Shown: piece after piece, positions 33,135 through 41,837 of the stretch | Layout of the letters: every line of letters starts with the position of its first letter | Numbering within the stretch: position 1 is the stretch's first letter | NCBI GenBank assembly: GCA_963931575.1 | Contig: OZ007029.1 | Coordinates: forward strand, 1,960,921-2,024,920 | DNA from: Gastranaerophilus sp944325835 | GTDB lineage: Bacteria > Cyanobacteriota > Vampirovibrionia > Gastranaerophilales > Gastranaerophilaceae | Reading direction: 5' to 3' | Length of the DNA: 64,000 bases | Notes under the pieces: generated by a model | What the model saw: only the letters and a program-made list of their open reading frames with translations | The model's database searches: none | What the model was told of the DNA's origin: nothing | Position numbers and translations under genes: made by a program

Positions 33135-35957
33135 ATGGCTAAAAATAAAGTAGATATATTATTAGGTTTAAATAACGCAGAGTTAAGGGCAAAGCTTAAA
33201 GAATCCCAAGGACTTTTACAAGGTTTTAAAACCAGTTTAGGGGGTATTTTAGGCGGTGCGGCGCTTGGTGTGTCCATGAAAAGCTTAGGCGATTATGCAC
33301 TAAATTCCGCTAAGGCTTTTGAACAAGCTTCAATATCTTTTAATGTATTATTGGGAAGTGAAGAACGGGCGGCAAAGCTTGTAAATGATATACAAGACTT
33401 AGCTAACGTTACCCCTATGACATCTTCCGGTCTTCAAGAAAACGCAAAATTATTGTTAAATTTTAATGCGGTGGCTGAAGACGAAATAATCCCGACATTG
33501 CGCATGTTGGGCGATATAACAGGCGGCGACCAAGTTAAAATGGATTCAATGACGCTTGCTTTTGCCCAGTGCGCTTCCGCGGGGCGCTTAATGGGTCAAG
33601 ACCTTTTGCAAATGGTTAATGCAGGTTTTAACCCATTACAAATTATATCTGAAAAAACCGGCAAAAGCTTGGCGGATTTAAAAGAAGAAATGTCCGAAGG
33701 TAAAATATCCGTGGACATGGTTAAACAGGCTTTTAAAGACGCTACTAGCGAGGGCGGGCGCTTTTACGGAATGTTAGAAGCGCAAAGCAAATCAAAAACC
33801 GGCTTGGAAGCAACTAAAGCAGATTCTTTTGAAATTTTTGGCCGCACTATAACCGAAAGAGCATTACCGGCCTTAAAAGAATTTGACCAAGCACAAATAG
33901 ACGCGGCCAACAGTGCAACGGAATATGTAAAAACCTTGTACGATTGGATGGACGTAAACAACCAAACATTAAACGCGGTTAAAAATACTTCTATTGCCTT
34001 ATTGTCAGCAGTAACAGCATTTACAGCGACAAAAAAGGGGGCGGAAATTGCGGCCGCCGCTATTGAATACTTTAGGTATCAACAGGCGTTAGCACGTACA
34101 GAAACAACCGCGCTTGCTTTAGCAATGCAAGGCAAACTTGTATTAGCTACAAGGGCTTTAATTGCTCAATTTAGGACTTTAACCGCAACAATGCTTGCTA
34201 ACCCATGGACTTGGGTAGCGGTAGCAATTGCGGGGGTTACGGCCGCCGTATTTGAATATAAAAATTCATTAGAAGCGGCTGATAAAGCATTAGATGATAT
34301 TAATGCAAAATATGAACAACACAATCAAACGATTGACAATAATATAACTACAATCAACAATCTCATAGATGTAAAAAAACGAAGCGTAGCCCAAGAAGAA
34401 GAATTAAATAAAACTATAGACGCTTTAATAAAACAATATCCGAATATTTTAAGCGAATATGACAAAGAAATAATTAAACTTCAAGGGGTAAATAAAGAAC
34501 TTGCTAAAAAGATTTATTTAACTACACAGGCCGCAAAAGTTGAAGAACTACAAAAACAAAAAGAAAAGATAGACAAAAGGGTAGATGAACAACACCGCGC
34601 CTATGTAATGAATAATCAAATAAGCGCGGCGCGGTTTGGCACGCCTATAGATACGACCCCGGGGCGTACAGGTGTTAGAAAATCTTTACAGCAACAGCAA
34701 GACCGGGTTAATAAAGAATTAGCTGAAGCTAAAAAACTTTTAGACCAAATAAATAATAATGAATTGAGTTTTGGCACAGCAGAAGAAAAACAAGAAAACC
34801 GGCCGAGAACTCAAAGAAGCGCCGCAAGTTCAACATCAAAAGAGGATAAAAAAGCCGCAGAAAAAGCACAAAAGGAAGCTTTAGCCCTCAAACTTGCGCA
34901 ATTGGACGCGGAAATACTTTTAGTAAAAAATAATGCTGATGAGGTTTATAAACTTGAATTACAAAAAATTCAAGCCAAATTAAACGCCGAAAGACAGGGA
35001 ACATCAGCATATCAAAACATACTAAATGAGCGTACCCAATTAGAACAGCAACACCAAGAACAGGCAATACAACTTGAAATAGAACGTTATAACCGCAAGG
35101 CAGAGTTAGACCAATTAGATATAGAAAAACAAAAATCTTTGTTAGAAGCCCAAAAAGAAGAAGGGTCAATATCTAATAGCGATTATTACGCGCAATTGCA
35201 AGCGTTTGAAGACCAAAAATATAATATAACCTTAAACGGTTTAATAAAGCAAGAACAGCTATACCAAAACGACTTAGCGAAGCTTGAACAGATTAACCAA
35301 GAAAAATTAGTATTAACGGCTAATTATGAAATTGCCAAGCAAGAATTAGTAGCCGAATCGTTAGAAGCGGAAAACGAGCGCTGGCGAAATACTTTAGAAC
35401 ACTTGGGCGAATCTTTCCAAGATTCATTAAGCGAATTTTTCCAAGGTAACCAGTCTTTAAAAGAAAGCTTTATAAGTATTTTTGGCGATATAAAAGCGGC
35501 CTTTGCGCGCATGATTGCCGAAATGCTCGTAGAACAAGCCAAATTAAAACTAATGCAGGGTTTAACCACTCTTGCGGGCGCCGGGGGTTGGCTTGGTACG
35601 GCGGCGGGCTTTATAAAGGGCTTTTTTGCCGACGGCGGTATAGTACCGGGTAATTATAATCAAGCCGTACCGATTGTTGCCCATGGGTCTGAAATGGTTT
35701 TAAACCCACTTCAACAAAAAACCTTATGGAATATGATAGCAGGGGCGAATAATACCCCGGCCGCCGGTAATAACATGGCGCAAGGTCAAAACCAACCGGT
35801 AATAGTTAATACTATTACTCCTGTATTTCAGAGTTTAGACCCTGCACAGGGGCAAAAAATGTTTATCGACTGGATGAAAACAAGCGGAATACCTATCGTA
35901 AGGGATAGTATAAAAAACAATAATCACCAAATGCGCGATATGATTAAAGGCGTCTAG
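33135..35957 (+). CDS. Tape measure protein
   Basis: 940 residues, the longest tail gene product bar gpJ. The N-terminus has the phage tape-measure domain (SISFNVLLGSEERAAKLVNDIQ ... AFAQCASAGRLMGQDLLQMVNAG), hydrophobic helices follow (about 285-385), then coiled coil (about 470-780) and a C-terminal Gly/Ala-rich region. It sets tail length, here around 140 nm if 1.5 angstrom per residue holds. The last 14 bp overlap the convergent moron gene. Confidence 0.93.
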   Translation: MAKNKVDILLGLNNAELRAKLKESQGLLQGFKTSLGGILGGAALGVSMKSLGDYALNSAKAFEQASISFNVLLGSEERAAKLVNDIQDLANVTPMTSSGLQENAKLLLNFNAVAEDEIIPTLRMLGDITGGDQVKMDSMTLAFAQCASAGRLMGQDLLQMVNAGFNPLQIISEKTGKSLADLKEEMSEGKISVDMVKQAFKDATSEGGRFYGMLEAQSKSKTGLEATKADSFEIFGRTITERALPALKEFDQAQIDAANSATEYVKTLYDWMDVNNQTLNAVKNTSIALLSAVTAFTATKKGAEIAAAAIEYFRYQQALARTETTALALAMQGKLVLATRALIAQFRTLTATMLANPWTWVAVAIAGVTAAVFEYKNSLEAADKALDDINAKYEQHNQTIDNNITTINNLIDVKKRSVAQEEELNKTIDALIKQYPNILSEYDKEIIKLQGVNKELAKKIYLTTQAAKVEELQKQKEKIDKRVDEQHRAYVMNNQISAARFGTPIDTTPGRTGVRKSLQQQQDRVNKELAEAKKLLDQINNNELSFGTAEEKQENRPRTQRSAASSTSKEDKKAAEKAQKEALALKLAQLDAEILLVKNNADEVYKLELQKIQAKLNAERQGTSAYQNILNERTQLEQQHQEQAIQLEIERYNRKAELDQLDIEKQKSLLEAQKEEGSISNSDYYAQLQAFEDQKYNITLNGLIKQEQLYQNDLAKLEQINQEKLVLTANYEIAKQELVAESLEAENERWRNTLEHLGESFQDSLSEFFQGNQSLKESFISIFGDIKAAFARMIAEMLVEQAKLKLMQGLTTLAGAGGWLGTAAGFIKGFFADGGIVPGNYNQAVPIVAHGSEMVLNPLQQKTLWNMIAGANNTPAAGNNMAQGQNQPVIVNTITPVFQSLDPAQGQKMFIDWMKTSGIPIVRDSIKNNNHQMRDMIKGV

Positions 35958-36483
35958 TTATATCCTTTTCACCTTTTGAATTGTAAAATTGATTATTTAG
36001 CCAATGGCCGATTAGTTTTTTATTTTTGTCAAATAAAAATGATTCATGGTCTGATATGACAAGGTTAATGTTTAACAAATGGCCTTGCGTATCATACGCC
36101 ATGGTTTTATATGGGTACTCACCTTTAAAAGTGTTGATTTCATATTTTAATAATTTGCCTTTTGGGGAATAGTAGTATTTTTTACTTGGGCTATCATCAT
36201 ATTGAACACCGTAAAAAGCCAACTTCCCTTTATCGTAGAATGGTACAACCTTACGCGCGACCGCTACCAATATATTACCGTTAATATACCCGATACTTGA
36301 AAAATAAAATTTGTCATTTAAATATGCGCTAAATTCATTTTTATTGATACTTTGGGACACATTTTCAAATGCAACTATACGGGCTTTGTCTACGGTGTAT
36401 TCTACACCGCCTTTTAAAGTACATGAATTTGCCGGCATGGTAAACAGAAAAAATATACAGAATAAAAATATTATTTTTTTCAT
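35944..36483 (-). CDS. Exported protein in moron cassette
   Basis: 179 residues with a signal peptide (1-20, ending PANSC; the Cys at 21 could be lipidated). The mature part has repeats of the YYYSPKGKLLKYE and MAYDTQGHLLNINLV kind, like MORN/YD-type beta-hairpins. It is transcribed against the tail operon, overlaps the end of the tape measure gene and sits with hicBA, so it is likely expressed from the prophage in lysogens and secreted or placed on the host surface. Function unknown. Confidence 0.75.
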   Translation of the reverse strand: MKKIIFLFCIFFLFTMPANSCTLKGGVEYTVDKARIVAFENVSQSINKNEFSAYLNDKFYFSSIGYINGNILVAVARKVVPFYDKGKLAFYGVQYDDSPSKKYYYSPKGKLLKYEINTFKGEYPYKTMAYDTQGHLLNINLVISDHESFLFDKNKKLIGHWLNNQFYNSKGEKDITRRL

Positions 36484-36490
36484 AATAACA

Positions 36491-36838
36491 TTATCCGTAC
36501 TGTTTAATTATAGCGTCATTAATAAGATGTGATAGTGATACATCTTCTCTTGCCGCCAGTTCCAGTAATTTAAGATGTGTTGCTTTAGAAGTTCTAAAGC
36601 TTATTCTACCGTTTGCATTGGCAATCATTTGCGGCTCGGGAACCGGCATGTTATCCTCTAAACAACTTTCTATATAAAATTCTAAAGCTTCTTGAATTTC
36701 TTTAGTTGCTTCTTCTAAAGTATCACCGCCGGAATAACAACTAAGACCAATAACGCGGGCGGAATATTTTCCGTCGGGGTGTTTAGTAAATTCAAATTGC
36801 CAAGGAAGGTTTAAATAATACTTTAAGTCTTTTAACAT
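36491..36838 (-). CDS. hicB: HicB antitoxin
   Basis: 115 residues: the HicB partial RNase-H fold (EFTKHPDGKYSARVIGLSCYSGGDTLEEATKEIQEALEFYI) plus a C-terminal ribbon-helix-helix (RISFRTSKATHLKLLELAAREDVSLSHLINDAI). It neutralises HicA and represses the operon. It follows hicA by 2 bp, the common toxin-first order of hicAB. Confidence 0.92.
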   Translation of the reverse strand: MLKDLKYYLNLPWQFEFTKHPDGKYSARVIGLSCYSGGDTLEEATKEIQEALEFYIESCLEDNMPVPEPQMIANANGRISFRTSKATHLKLLELAAREDVSLSHLINDAIIKQYG

Positions 36839-36840
36839 GG

Positions 36841-37074
36841 TTATATCTCCTTATCAATAAATTTTAATATTTCATTTATTGCGGCCGGGTCTATCGGCCT
36901 GTGCTTTGCAAGTATAAAGGGTCTATTTAAACCGTTTTTTATAAATTTATGGTGTGACCCTCTTGAAGATTTTTCTATGAATCCTATAGATTCAAGAACC
37001 TTTTTACAATCTTCAAACGTATGACCGAATTGTGAAGACCTAAATTTTTTAATAATTTTATCAATATTACTCAT
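36841..37074 (-). CDS. hicA: HicA mRNA-interferase toxin
   Basis: 77 residues with a double-stranded RNA-binding-like fold and the catalytic His in SSRGSHHKFIKNG, then RPFILAKHRPIDPAAINEILKFI. It cleaves mRNA on ribosomes as known for HicA. The ATG lies only 6 nt after a perfect -10 box and has no ribosome site, so the mRNA is probably leaderless. Confidence 0.92.
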   Translation of the reverse strand: MSNIDKIIKKFRSSQFGHTFEDCKKVLESIGFIEKSSRGSHHKFIKNGLNRPFILAKHRPIDPAAINEILKFIDKEI

Positions 37075-37080
37075 ATTATC

Positions 37081-37125
37081 ATTATATAATATTACTACTG
37101 ATTTGTCAATATATATAATGACAAA
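37081..37125 (-). promoter_or_regulatory. hicAB promoter and operator
   Basis: On the minus strand, TTGACA (37109-37104) and TATAAT (37086-37081) with a 17-bp spacer. The -35 lies in an inverted repeat TTTGTCA (37102-37108) / TGACAAA (37119-37125), the expected target of the HicB RHH domain. The arrangement gives autorepression. Confidence 0.8.
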
Positions 37126-37153
37126 TTAAGAAAAAAGGATACAAAAATTAACA

Positions 37154-38497
37154 ATGCCTACAGTGGAAGACTACGCAATATTTGATTTTACATATAAAAA
37201 CGCTTATACAAGCAAAATAGAGTTTGAAACGCAAATAAACGAAAAACAAAAGGGGCGCGAACAAAGATACCCAAAATGGACTTATCCAAAAAGAACTTTT
37301 ACGCTAAAATTTGATAAGAATTATAGCGACCGCCAAAAATTAGAAGAATTTTATATATCCGTAATGCTTAATGGTGGTAAATTTTATTGGACTTGGGCTG
37401 AAGAAAAAGGCGGCAACGGTAAAACCTATTTATGTAGTTTTGAAAGTGAAAAATTTAAACAAAATATTAAACATTTTGGTTATACTGATTGTGAATTGAG
37501 TTTTATTTGTATTGATAATTCCCCAATAGAAGATGTAGGCGATTTTACATATTATCATCAAGCTGAGTGTGAAAATTCAATAGATTTTTATAGGCTAATT
37601 GATAAGGTTTATACAGCTACAAATAGTTCTAAAGTTTGGTGGGATAATCCTAAAAAAAGTTGGACGCTAAAACTTGATAAAGACCCGGCAAGCCGTAAGA
37701 AAATAGAAGATTTTTTTATAGCGAAACGCGGCCGTTTTAGGTCTTTTGATTGGATATGGCGGAAAGACAAAGGCGGCGACGGTAGAAGATACCATGTAAG
37801 ATTCGATAGCGATAGTTTACAAATGGACGTAGACTATTTAGGCTATGCGACATTCCAAATACAGTTAGTAGAAGTTTTTGCAAGTTATAACCCACTTTTA
37901 GAAGTTGAAAAAGACGAACTAATACCGCGCAAACTATTAGAGATAGATATACAAGGTGGTGGTGTGCGCATTCTTGATAATGAAACATTACAAAGTTTGG
38001 TATATGACGGTAAAGAGTTTATAGGTGCGCCATTATCCCATGGGGATATTGTAAAAGATGATAACTCTAGTGTATCAAAATTAAATATATCTTTATCAAA
38101 TGTAGCGTTAGCAATATCAAGTATTATAGGCGCACGCGGCGACGTTATAACCAATTCTACCGCAGTTTTAACACTGGTATTTTTAGATGTTAATACTAAC
38201 GAGCTTATACCAAATTTAAAACAAATTTTATACGCAGGAAAATGTAATAATTTAACTTTGGATTATGAAAATGCCGGCATGGATATTGAAACACCTTTAG
38301 GTGGTTACGAAAAGCAATGCCCGGTTATGAAGTACCGTGCAAGTTGTCAAGTAAGGCGCTTTAAAGATTATAGGTGTGGTTATAAAGGTAATGCAACATC
38401 TTGCGATAGAACTTTTACAAGATGTAAAGACCTTGGAAATCAAGCAAATTTTAGAGGATTCCCGACAATGTACGAAGAATTAGTAGTAAAGGTGTAA
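37154..38497 (+). CDS. Distal tail protein, gpM/gpL-like
   Basis: 447 residues. Two similar N-terminal beta domains (about 15-120 and 140-245; KRTFTLKFDK... and KSWTLKLDKDPASRKKIEDFF) look like a duplicated gpM/DUF2460-type unit. The C-terminal half resembles lambda gpL (VFLDVNTNELIPNLKQILYAGKC) ending in the gpL Cys cluster C-x6-C-x9-C-x7-C (VMKYRASCQVRRFKDYRCGY ... TSCDRTFTRC), which binds an iron-sulfur cluster in lambda. It would form the tail tip between tube and central fibre. Confidence 0.8.
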   Translation: MPTVEDYAIFDFTYKNAYTSKIEFETQINEKQKGREQRYPKWTYPKRTFTLKFDKNYSDRQKLEEFYISVMLNGGKFYWTWAEEKGGNGKTYLCSFESEKFKQNIKHFGYTDCELSFICIDNSPIEDVGDFTYYHQAECENSIDFYRLIDKVYTATNSSKVWWDNPKKSWTLKLDKDPASRKKIEDFFIAKRGRFRSFDWIWRKDKGGDGRRYHVRFDSDSLQMDVDYLGYATFQIQLVEVFASYNPLLEVEKDELIPRKLLEIDIQGGGVRILDNETLQSLVYDGKEFIGAPLSHGDIVKDDNSSVSKLNISLSNVALAISSIIGARGDVITNSTAVLTLVFLDVNTNELIPNLKQILYAGKCNNLTLDYENAGMDIETPLGGYEKQCPVMKYRASCQVRRFKDYRCGYKGNATSCDRTFTRCKDLGNQANFRGFPTMYEELVVKV

Positions 38498-38499
38498 AA

Positions 38500-38868
38500 A
38501 TGGAAAAGTTTAACGAATTATTAAAACAGGTTGGCAGACCTTACGAAATGTTTAACGACGATAAAACATATCAGGGTTGTTTTTACCCGGTGCAATTTCT
38601 TTACCCGGATAAGCCGCGTTATAAATTACGTTCAAAAGACGACGATAAAAACTATTTTTACGGAATTGCGAAACTAAAACAACATTGTAGAGAAATTGAC
38701 CGTGAAGAATTGCAAAAAGGCGATATTATCGCAACGCGTTTTAGAAACGAACTACATGTAGCTATTTATTACGAGTATGACAAAATTATACACGTATTTA
38801 AAGACAATACATTACAAATTAGCAGATTAAAAATTTTTAAAGATATTCAATGTTTTAGGGTGGTATAA
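38500..38868 (+). CDS. NlpC/P60-like tail peptidase (gpK-like)
   Basis: 122 residues between the gpL-like and gpJ-like genes, where lambda has K and I. YQGCFYPVQFLY provides the nucleophile Cys position and NELHVAIYYEYDKIIHVF the His strand of NlpC/P60 enzymes. It may cut peptidoglycan during DNA entry. Stop and next start overlap. Confidence 0.75.
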   Translation: MEKFNELLKQVGRPYEMFNDDKTYQGCFYPVQFLYPDKPRYKLRSKDDDKNYFYGIAKLKQHCREIDREELQKGDIIATRFRNELHVAIYYEYDKIIHVFKDNTLQISRLKIFKDIQCFRVV

Positions 38869-41762
38869 TGGCAGTATTTACAGCGATAGCAACCGCTATA
38901 ACTTCCGCATTTTTTACAATCGCTGGAGCTATGGGGGCAACATTGGCAACCGCAACATTAGCGACAGTTGGCACGATTGTAGGTTATGTCGGCGCGGCCG
39001 TGATTTATGGCGGTGTTGCGTTATCTGTATCTATGCTTACAAGAAAAAAGGGGGCAAGCTACGGCGATACTTCCGCAACTTACGGTAATGCGGTTTTACA
39101 AACTCAAACTAACCAAGATTTACCGATACCGCTATTATACGGTACGGTTAAATTAGCTGGTAATAGAATTTGGCAAGATGAAGACGGAAGTAAAACCGTA
39201 AAACGTATTGTAGCTTTTGCAGAGGGCGAAATAACAGACTTTACCGACATTAGATTAAACAATATTAAATCTAGCGATATTAAGGGCATAAGTGTAAATA
39301 AATATTTTGGAACATCTAACCAAACCGTAGACGGAATTGTAGGCGGGAACAATCAAACCGACCGCGCGGAAAAGGTAGGCAGTTTAAAAGATATTGCATA
39401 TTTGGCTATATCTGTACCAAGAAGTAACGATATAGATATTAACTATAATCTTACAAGTATTGTAAAAGGTCGTAAAATAAGAGTATATACGACCCCGACA
39501 AAGTATACCGTTAAGTATTCAGAAAATCCGGCATGGGTAATGTTCGATTTTTTAACATCATATAACGGTCTTGGGCTTGCATTAAACAATAACGGAACTA
39601 TTAACGACAGTATAATTGCCGGCTTATTTGATATGCAAAGTTTTATAGAAGCCGCTGCATATTGCGACGAACAAATATCATATACTGATAGCAACGGTAA
39701 AAAACAATCATACCCGCGATTCACTTTTAATATGATATTTGATAGCCAAACGAGTGCGCGTGAGTTGATAGACGAAATATATAGAAGTTGTCGCGGTGGT
39801 TTATTTACCAAAAATGGTAAACTACAATTTAAAATAGACAAAGCACAACCCGTTAGCAAAGTTTTTACGGCTGAAGATATAGTTAAAGGGTCTGAAACTT
39901 TTAGCACTATACCAAGCGAAGAACATTACGACATACTAAAACTAATCTATATTAGTCCACAACACGAATGGCAAAAAGTAGAAGCGTTTGCCGAGATTCC
40001 GGAATACCGCGACGGCGTACCGATTGAACATAGTGTAAATTGTTATAGTGTAACAAATTTTCAACAGGCAAGCCGTTTAGCTTGGTACTATGTAAATTCT
40101 AAAATCCTATGCCCCTATTTTGGTAGTTTTAAGACAGATTATAGGGCTTATGATTTAGAGGTTGGCGACGTAATTAAGTTTGATAGTCTTTTAATGGGAT
40201 TAACCGGCTATTTAGCAAAAGTTACAAGTGTTACAGACGACGGCGCCGGCACATATACTATAAATTGGCGAACTTATGACGAAAGGTTATATAACGATAC
40301 ATTAGGAAGCAAAGAACCGCGTGTATTAGTATCAACCTTGGCCGACCAATTTAAATACCCGGACGACGTAAAAAACTTTAATGTAGTTCAACAAAATATT
40401 AATTTTAGTTTTGTTTGGTCTTATAACCAAAATCCTAAAGATTTATACGAAATTAGAATGGGTGATAGTTGGGACAGTGGCAAAGTTATAGGCTCAAATA
40501 TTAAAGCTAATAATTTTACTTATCCGATTCCGACAAACGGAACTTACAAATTTTGGATTAAAGCATTTACACAATATCAATATTCAAAAAATCCAACGTT
40601 AGATGTTGTAAATATAAATTCTATTCCAAATATCAATGCAATAGTAAATATTGACCTAATTAAGACCGCGGCGGGTAATTTTGTAAATACTTATAAATAT
40701 CACGATTCTATAAAACTAGAACCAATAGCACAGGGAAATAAAGTATTTAATATTCTTGAAAATATGAGCGGCGAATTTTCGCAGACTACATATTATAACG
40801 GGAAATTAAAACTTAATGCGCCGCAAAGTATATTATGGCAAACTACCGAAAATACATGGGGTAGTGATGAATATTATAAAAATGGTACTATGTGGGGTGT
40901 TCAACCTTATGCAACCGGCATGTATACAAGCCAAATTTATGATATTGAAGCTTTGACAAATAACGTAGTTAGTATTGATACCGCTTATACGTCAGAAGAT
41001 AAAGACACTAAAGTAATGTTTGAGTGGCGCAGGTCAGACGACGGCGAAACGTGGACACCGTGGGAAGAATTTAAAGCAGGTGGTTATAAATATCGCTATT
41101 ATCAAGTACGTGTTAATATTGAATCTTCTAAGCAGGTTTTAATAACTAAGTTTGATGTAAATGTAGAATTTAAAATATTATGGCAAACGTTAGAAGACAC
41201 ATGGAATAATGGCGACAATCAATATTATCAAAATAACGGAATTTGGGGCGCATATACAAAGACCATAGGCACATATACAAGCCAAATTTACGATATTGGC
41301 TTATTATATGAATGCTTGGTAAGTTTCGATTTTCAATATACATCTATCGACCCGCAGGCAATAATAAATATTTATTATCAATTTTCTAAAGACGGTAGGA
41401 TTTGGACAGATTGGCAGATAGTAAATGACGGCGCATATAGCTTTAGATACTTCCGTGTAAAAGTTGAGTTTAACGCCTATAATTCTTTACAAACCATTTT
41501 AACAACATTGAAAGCAAAAATAGATGTTAAAGAAAAACAGTACACGCAACAAATTGAAGTAACCGAAGCGGCTTTAGGTTATACGCTTTATTACGATTTT
41601 GTAGAAAAACCGGCAATAGTAGCAACCGTTGCGGATAATATAGCCAAATATGCGGTTATAGATGATGAAAACACCGACAACAAACACGCCGTAATATATG
41701 TGTACGATAATTCGGGCGCATTAACAACGGCTAAAATAAATTTATTGATACAAGGTTATTAG
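38868..41762 (+). CDS. Central tail tip/host-specificity protein, gpJ-like
   Basis: 964 residues. An N-terminal hydrophobic region with two helices (about 10-60, as in gpI/gpJ fusions) is followed by the gpJ core (IPLLYGTVKLAGNRIW, FRFDRQ-type tail, YCDEQISYTDSNGKKQSYPRFTFN, ARELIDEIYRSCRGGLFTKNGKL) and C-terminal fibronectin/lectin-like repeats, of which two near-identical blocks start ILWQTTENTWG and ILWQTLEDTWN (about 665 and 770). It contacts the cell surface at the tail tip. Confidence 0.88.
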   Translation: MAVFTAIATAITSAFFTIAGAMGATLATATLATVGTIVGYVGAAVIYGGVALSVSMLTRKKGASYGDTSATYGNAVLQTQTNQDLPIPLLYGTVKLAGNRIWQDEDGSKTVKRIVAFAEGEITDFTDIRLNNIKSSDIKGISVNKYFGTSNQTVDGIVGGNNQTDRAEKVGSLKDIAYLAISVPRSNDIDINYNLTSIVKGRKIRVYTTPTKYTVKYSENPAWVMFDFLTSYNGLGLALNNNGTINDSIIAGLFDMQSFIEAAAYCDEQISYTDSNGKKQSYPRFTFNMIFDSQTSARELIDEIYRSCRGGLFTKNGKLQFKIDKAQPVSKVFTAEDIVKGSETFSTIPSEEHYDILKLIYISPQHEWQKVEAFAEIPEYRDGVPIEHSVNCYSVTNFQQASRLAWYYVNSKILCPYFGSFKTDYRAYDLEVGDVIKFDSLLMGLTGYLAKVTSVTDDGAGTYTINWRTYDERLYNDTLGSKEPRVLVSTLADQFKYPDDVKNFNVVQQNINFSFVWSYNQNPKDLYEIRMGDSWDSGKVIGSNIKANNFTYPIPTNGTYKFWIKAFTQYQYSKNPTLDVVNINSIPNINAIVNIDLIKTAAGNFVNTYKYHDSIKLEPIAQGNKVFNILENMSGEFSQTTYYNGKLKLNAPQSILWQTTENTWGSDEYYKNGTMWGVQPYATGMYTSQIYDIEALTNNVVSIDTAYTSEDKDTKVMFEWRRSDDGETWTPWEEFKAGGYKYRYYQVRVNIESSKQVLITKFDVNVEFKILWQTLEDTWNNGDNQYYQNNGIWGAYTKTIGTYTSQIYDIGLLYECLVSFDFQYTSIDPQAIINIYYQFSKDGRIWTDWQIVNDGAYSFRYFRVKVEFNAYNSLQTILTTLKAKIDVKEKQYTQQIEVTEAALGYTLYYDFVEKPAIVATVADNIAKYAVIDDENTDNKHAVIYVYDNSGALTTAKINLLIQGY

Positions 41763-41767
41763 CGCTA

Positions 41768-41811
41768 GTCGGCAGAGGGTAAAAGCGGAAGCGTACCCGT
41801 TTAATACCGAC
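41768..41811 (+). other. Structured leader before the variable tail protein
   Basis: Nested stems GTCGG/CCGAC (41768-41772/41807-41811) and GGGTA/TACCC (41777-41781/41794-41798) in the 75-bp spacer before the tail protein gene. It may act as a leader structure. A second hairpin follows the same gene at 43323-43339. Confidence 0.45.
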
Positions 41812-41837
41812 GACGCAAGAAAAGAAAGGGGTAAACA

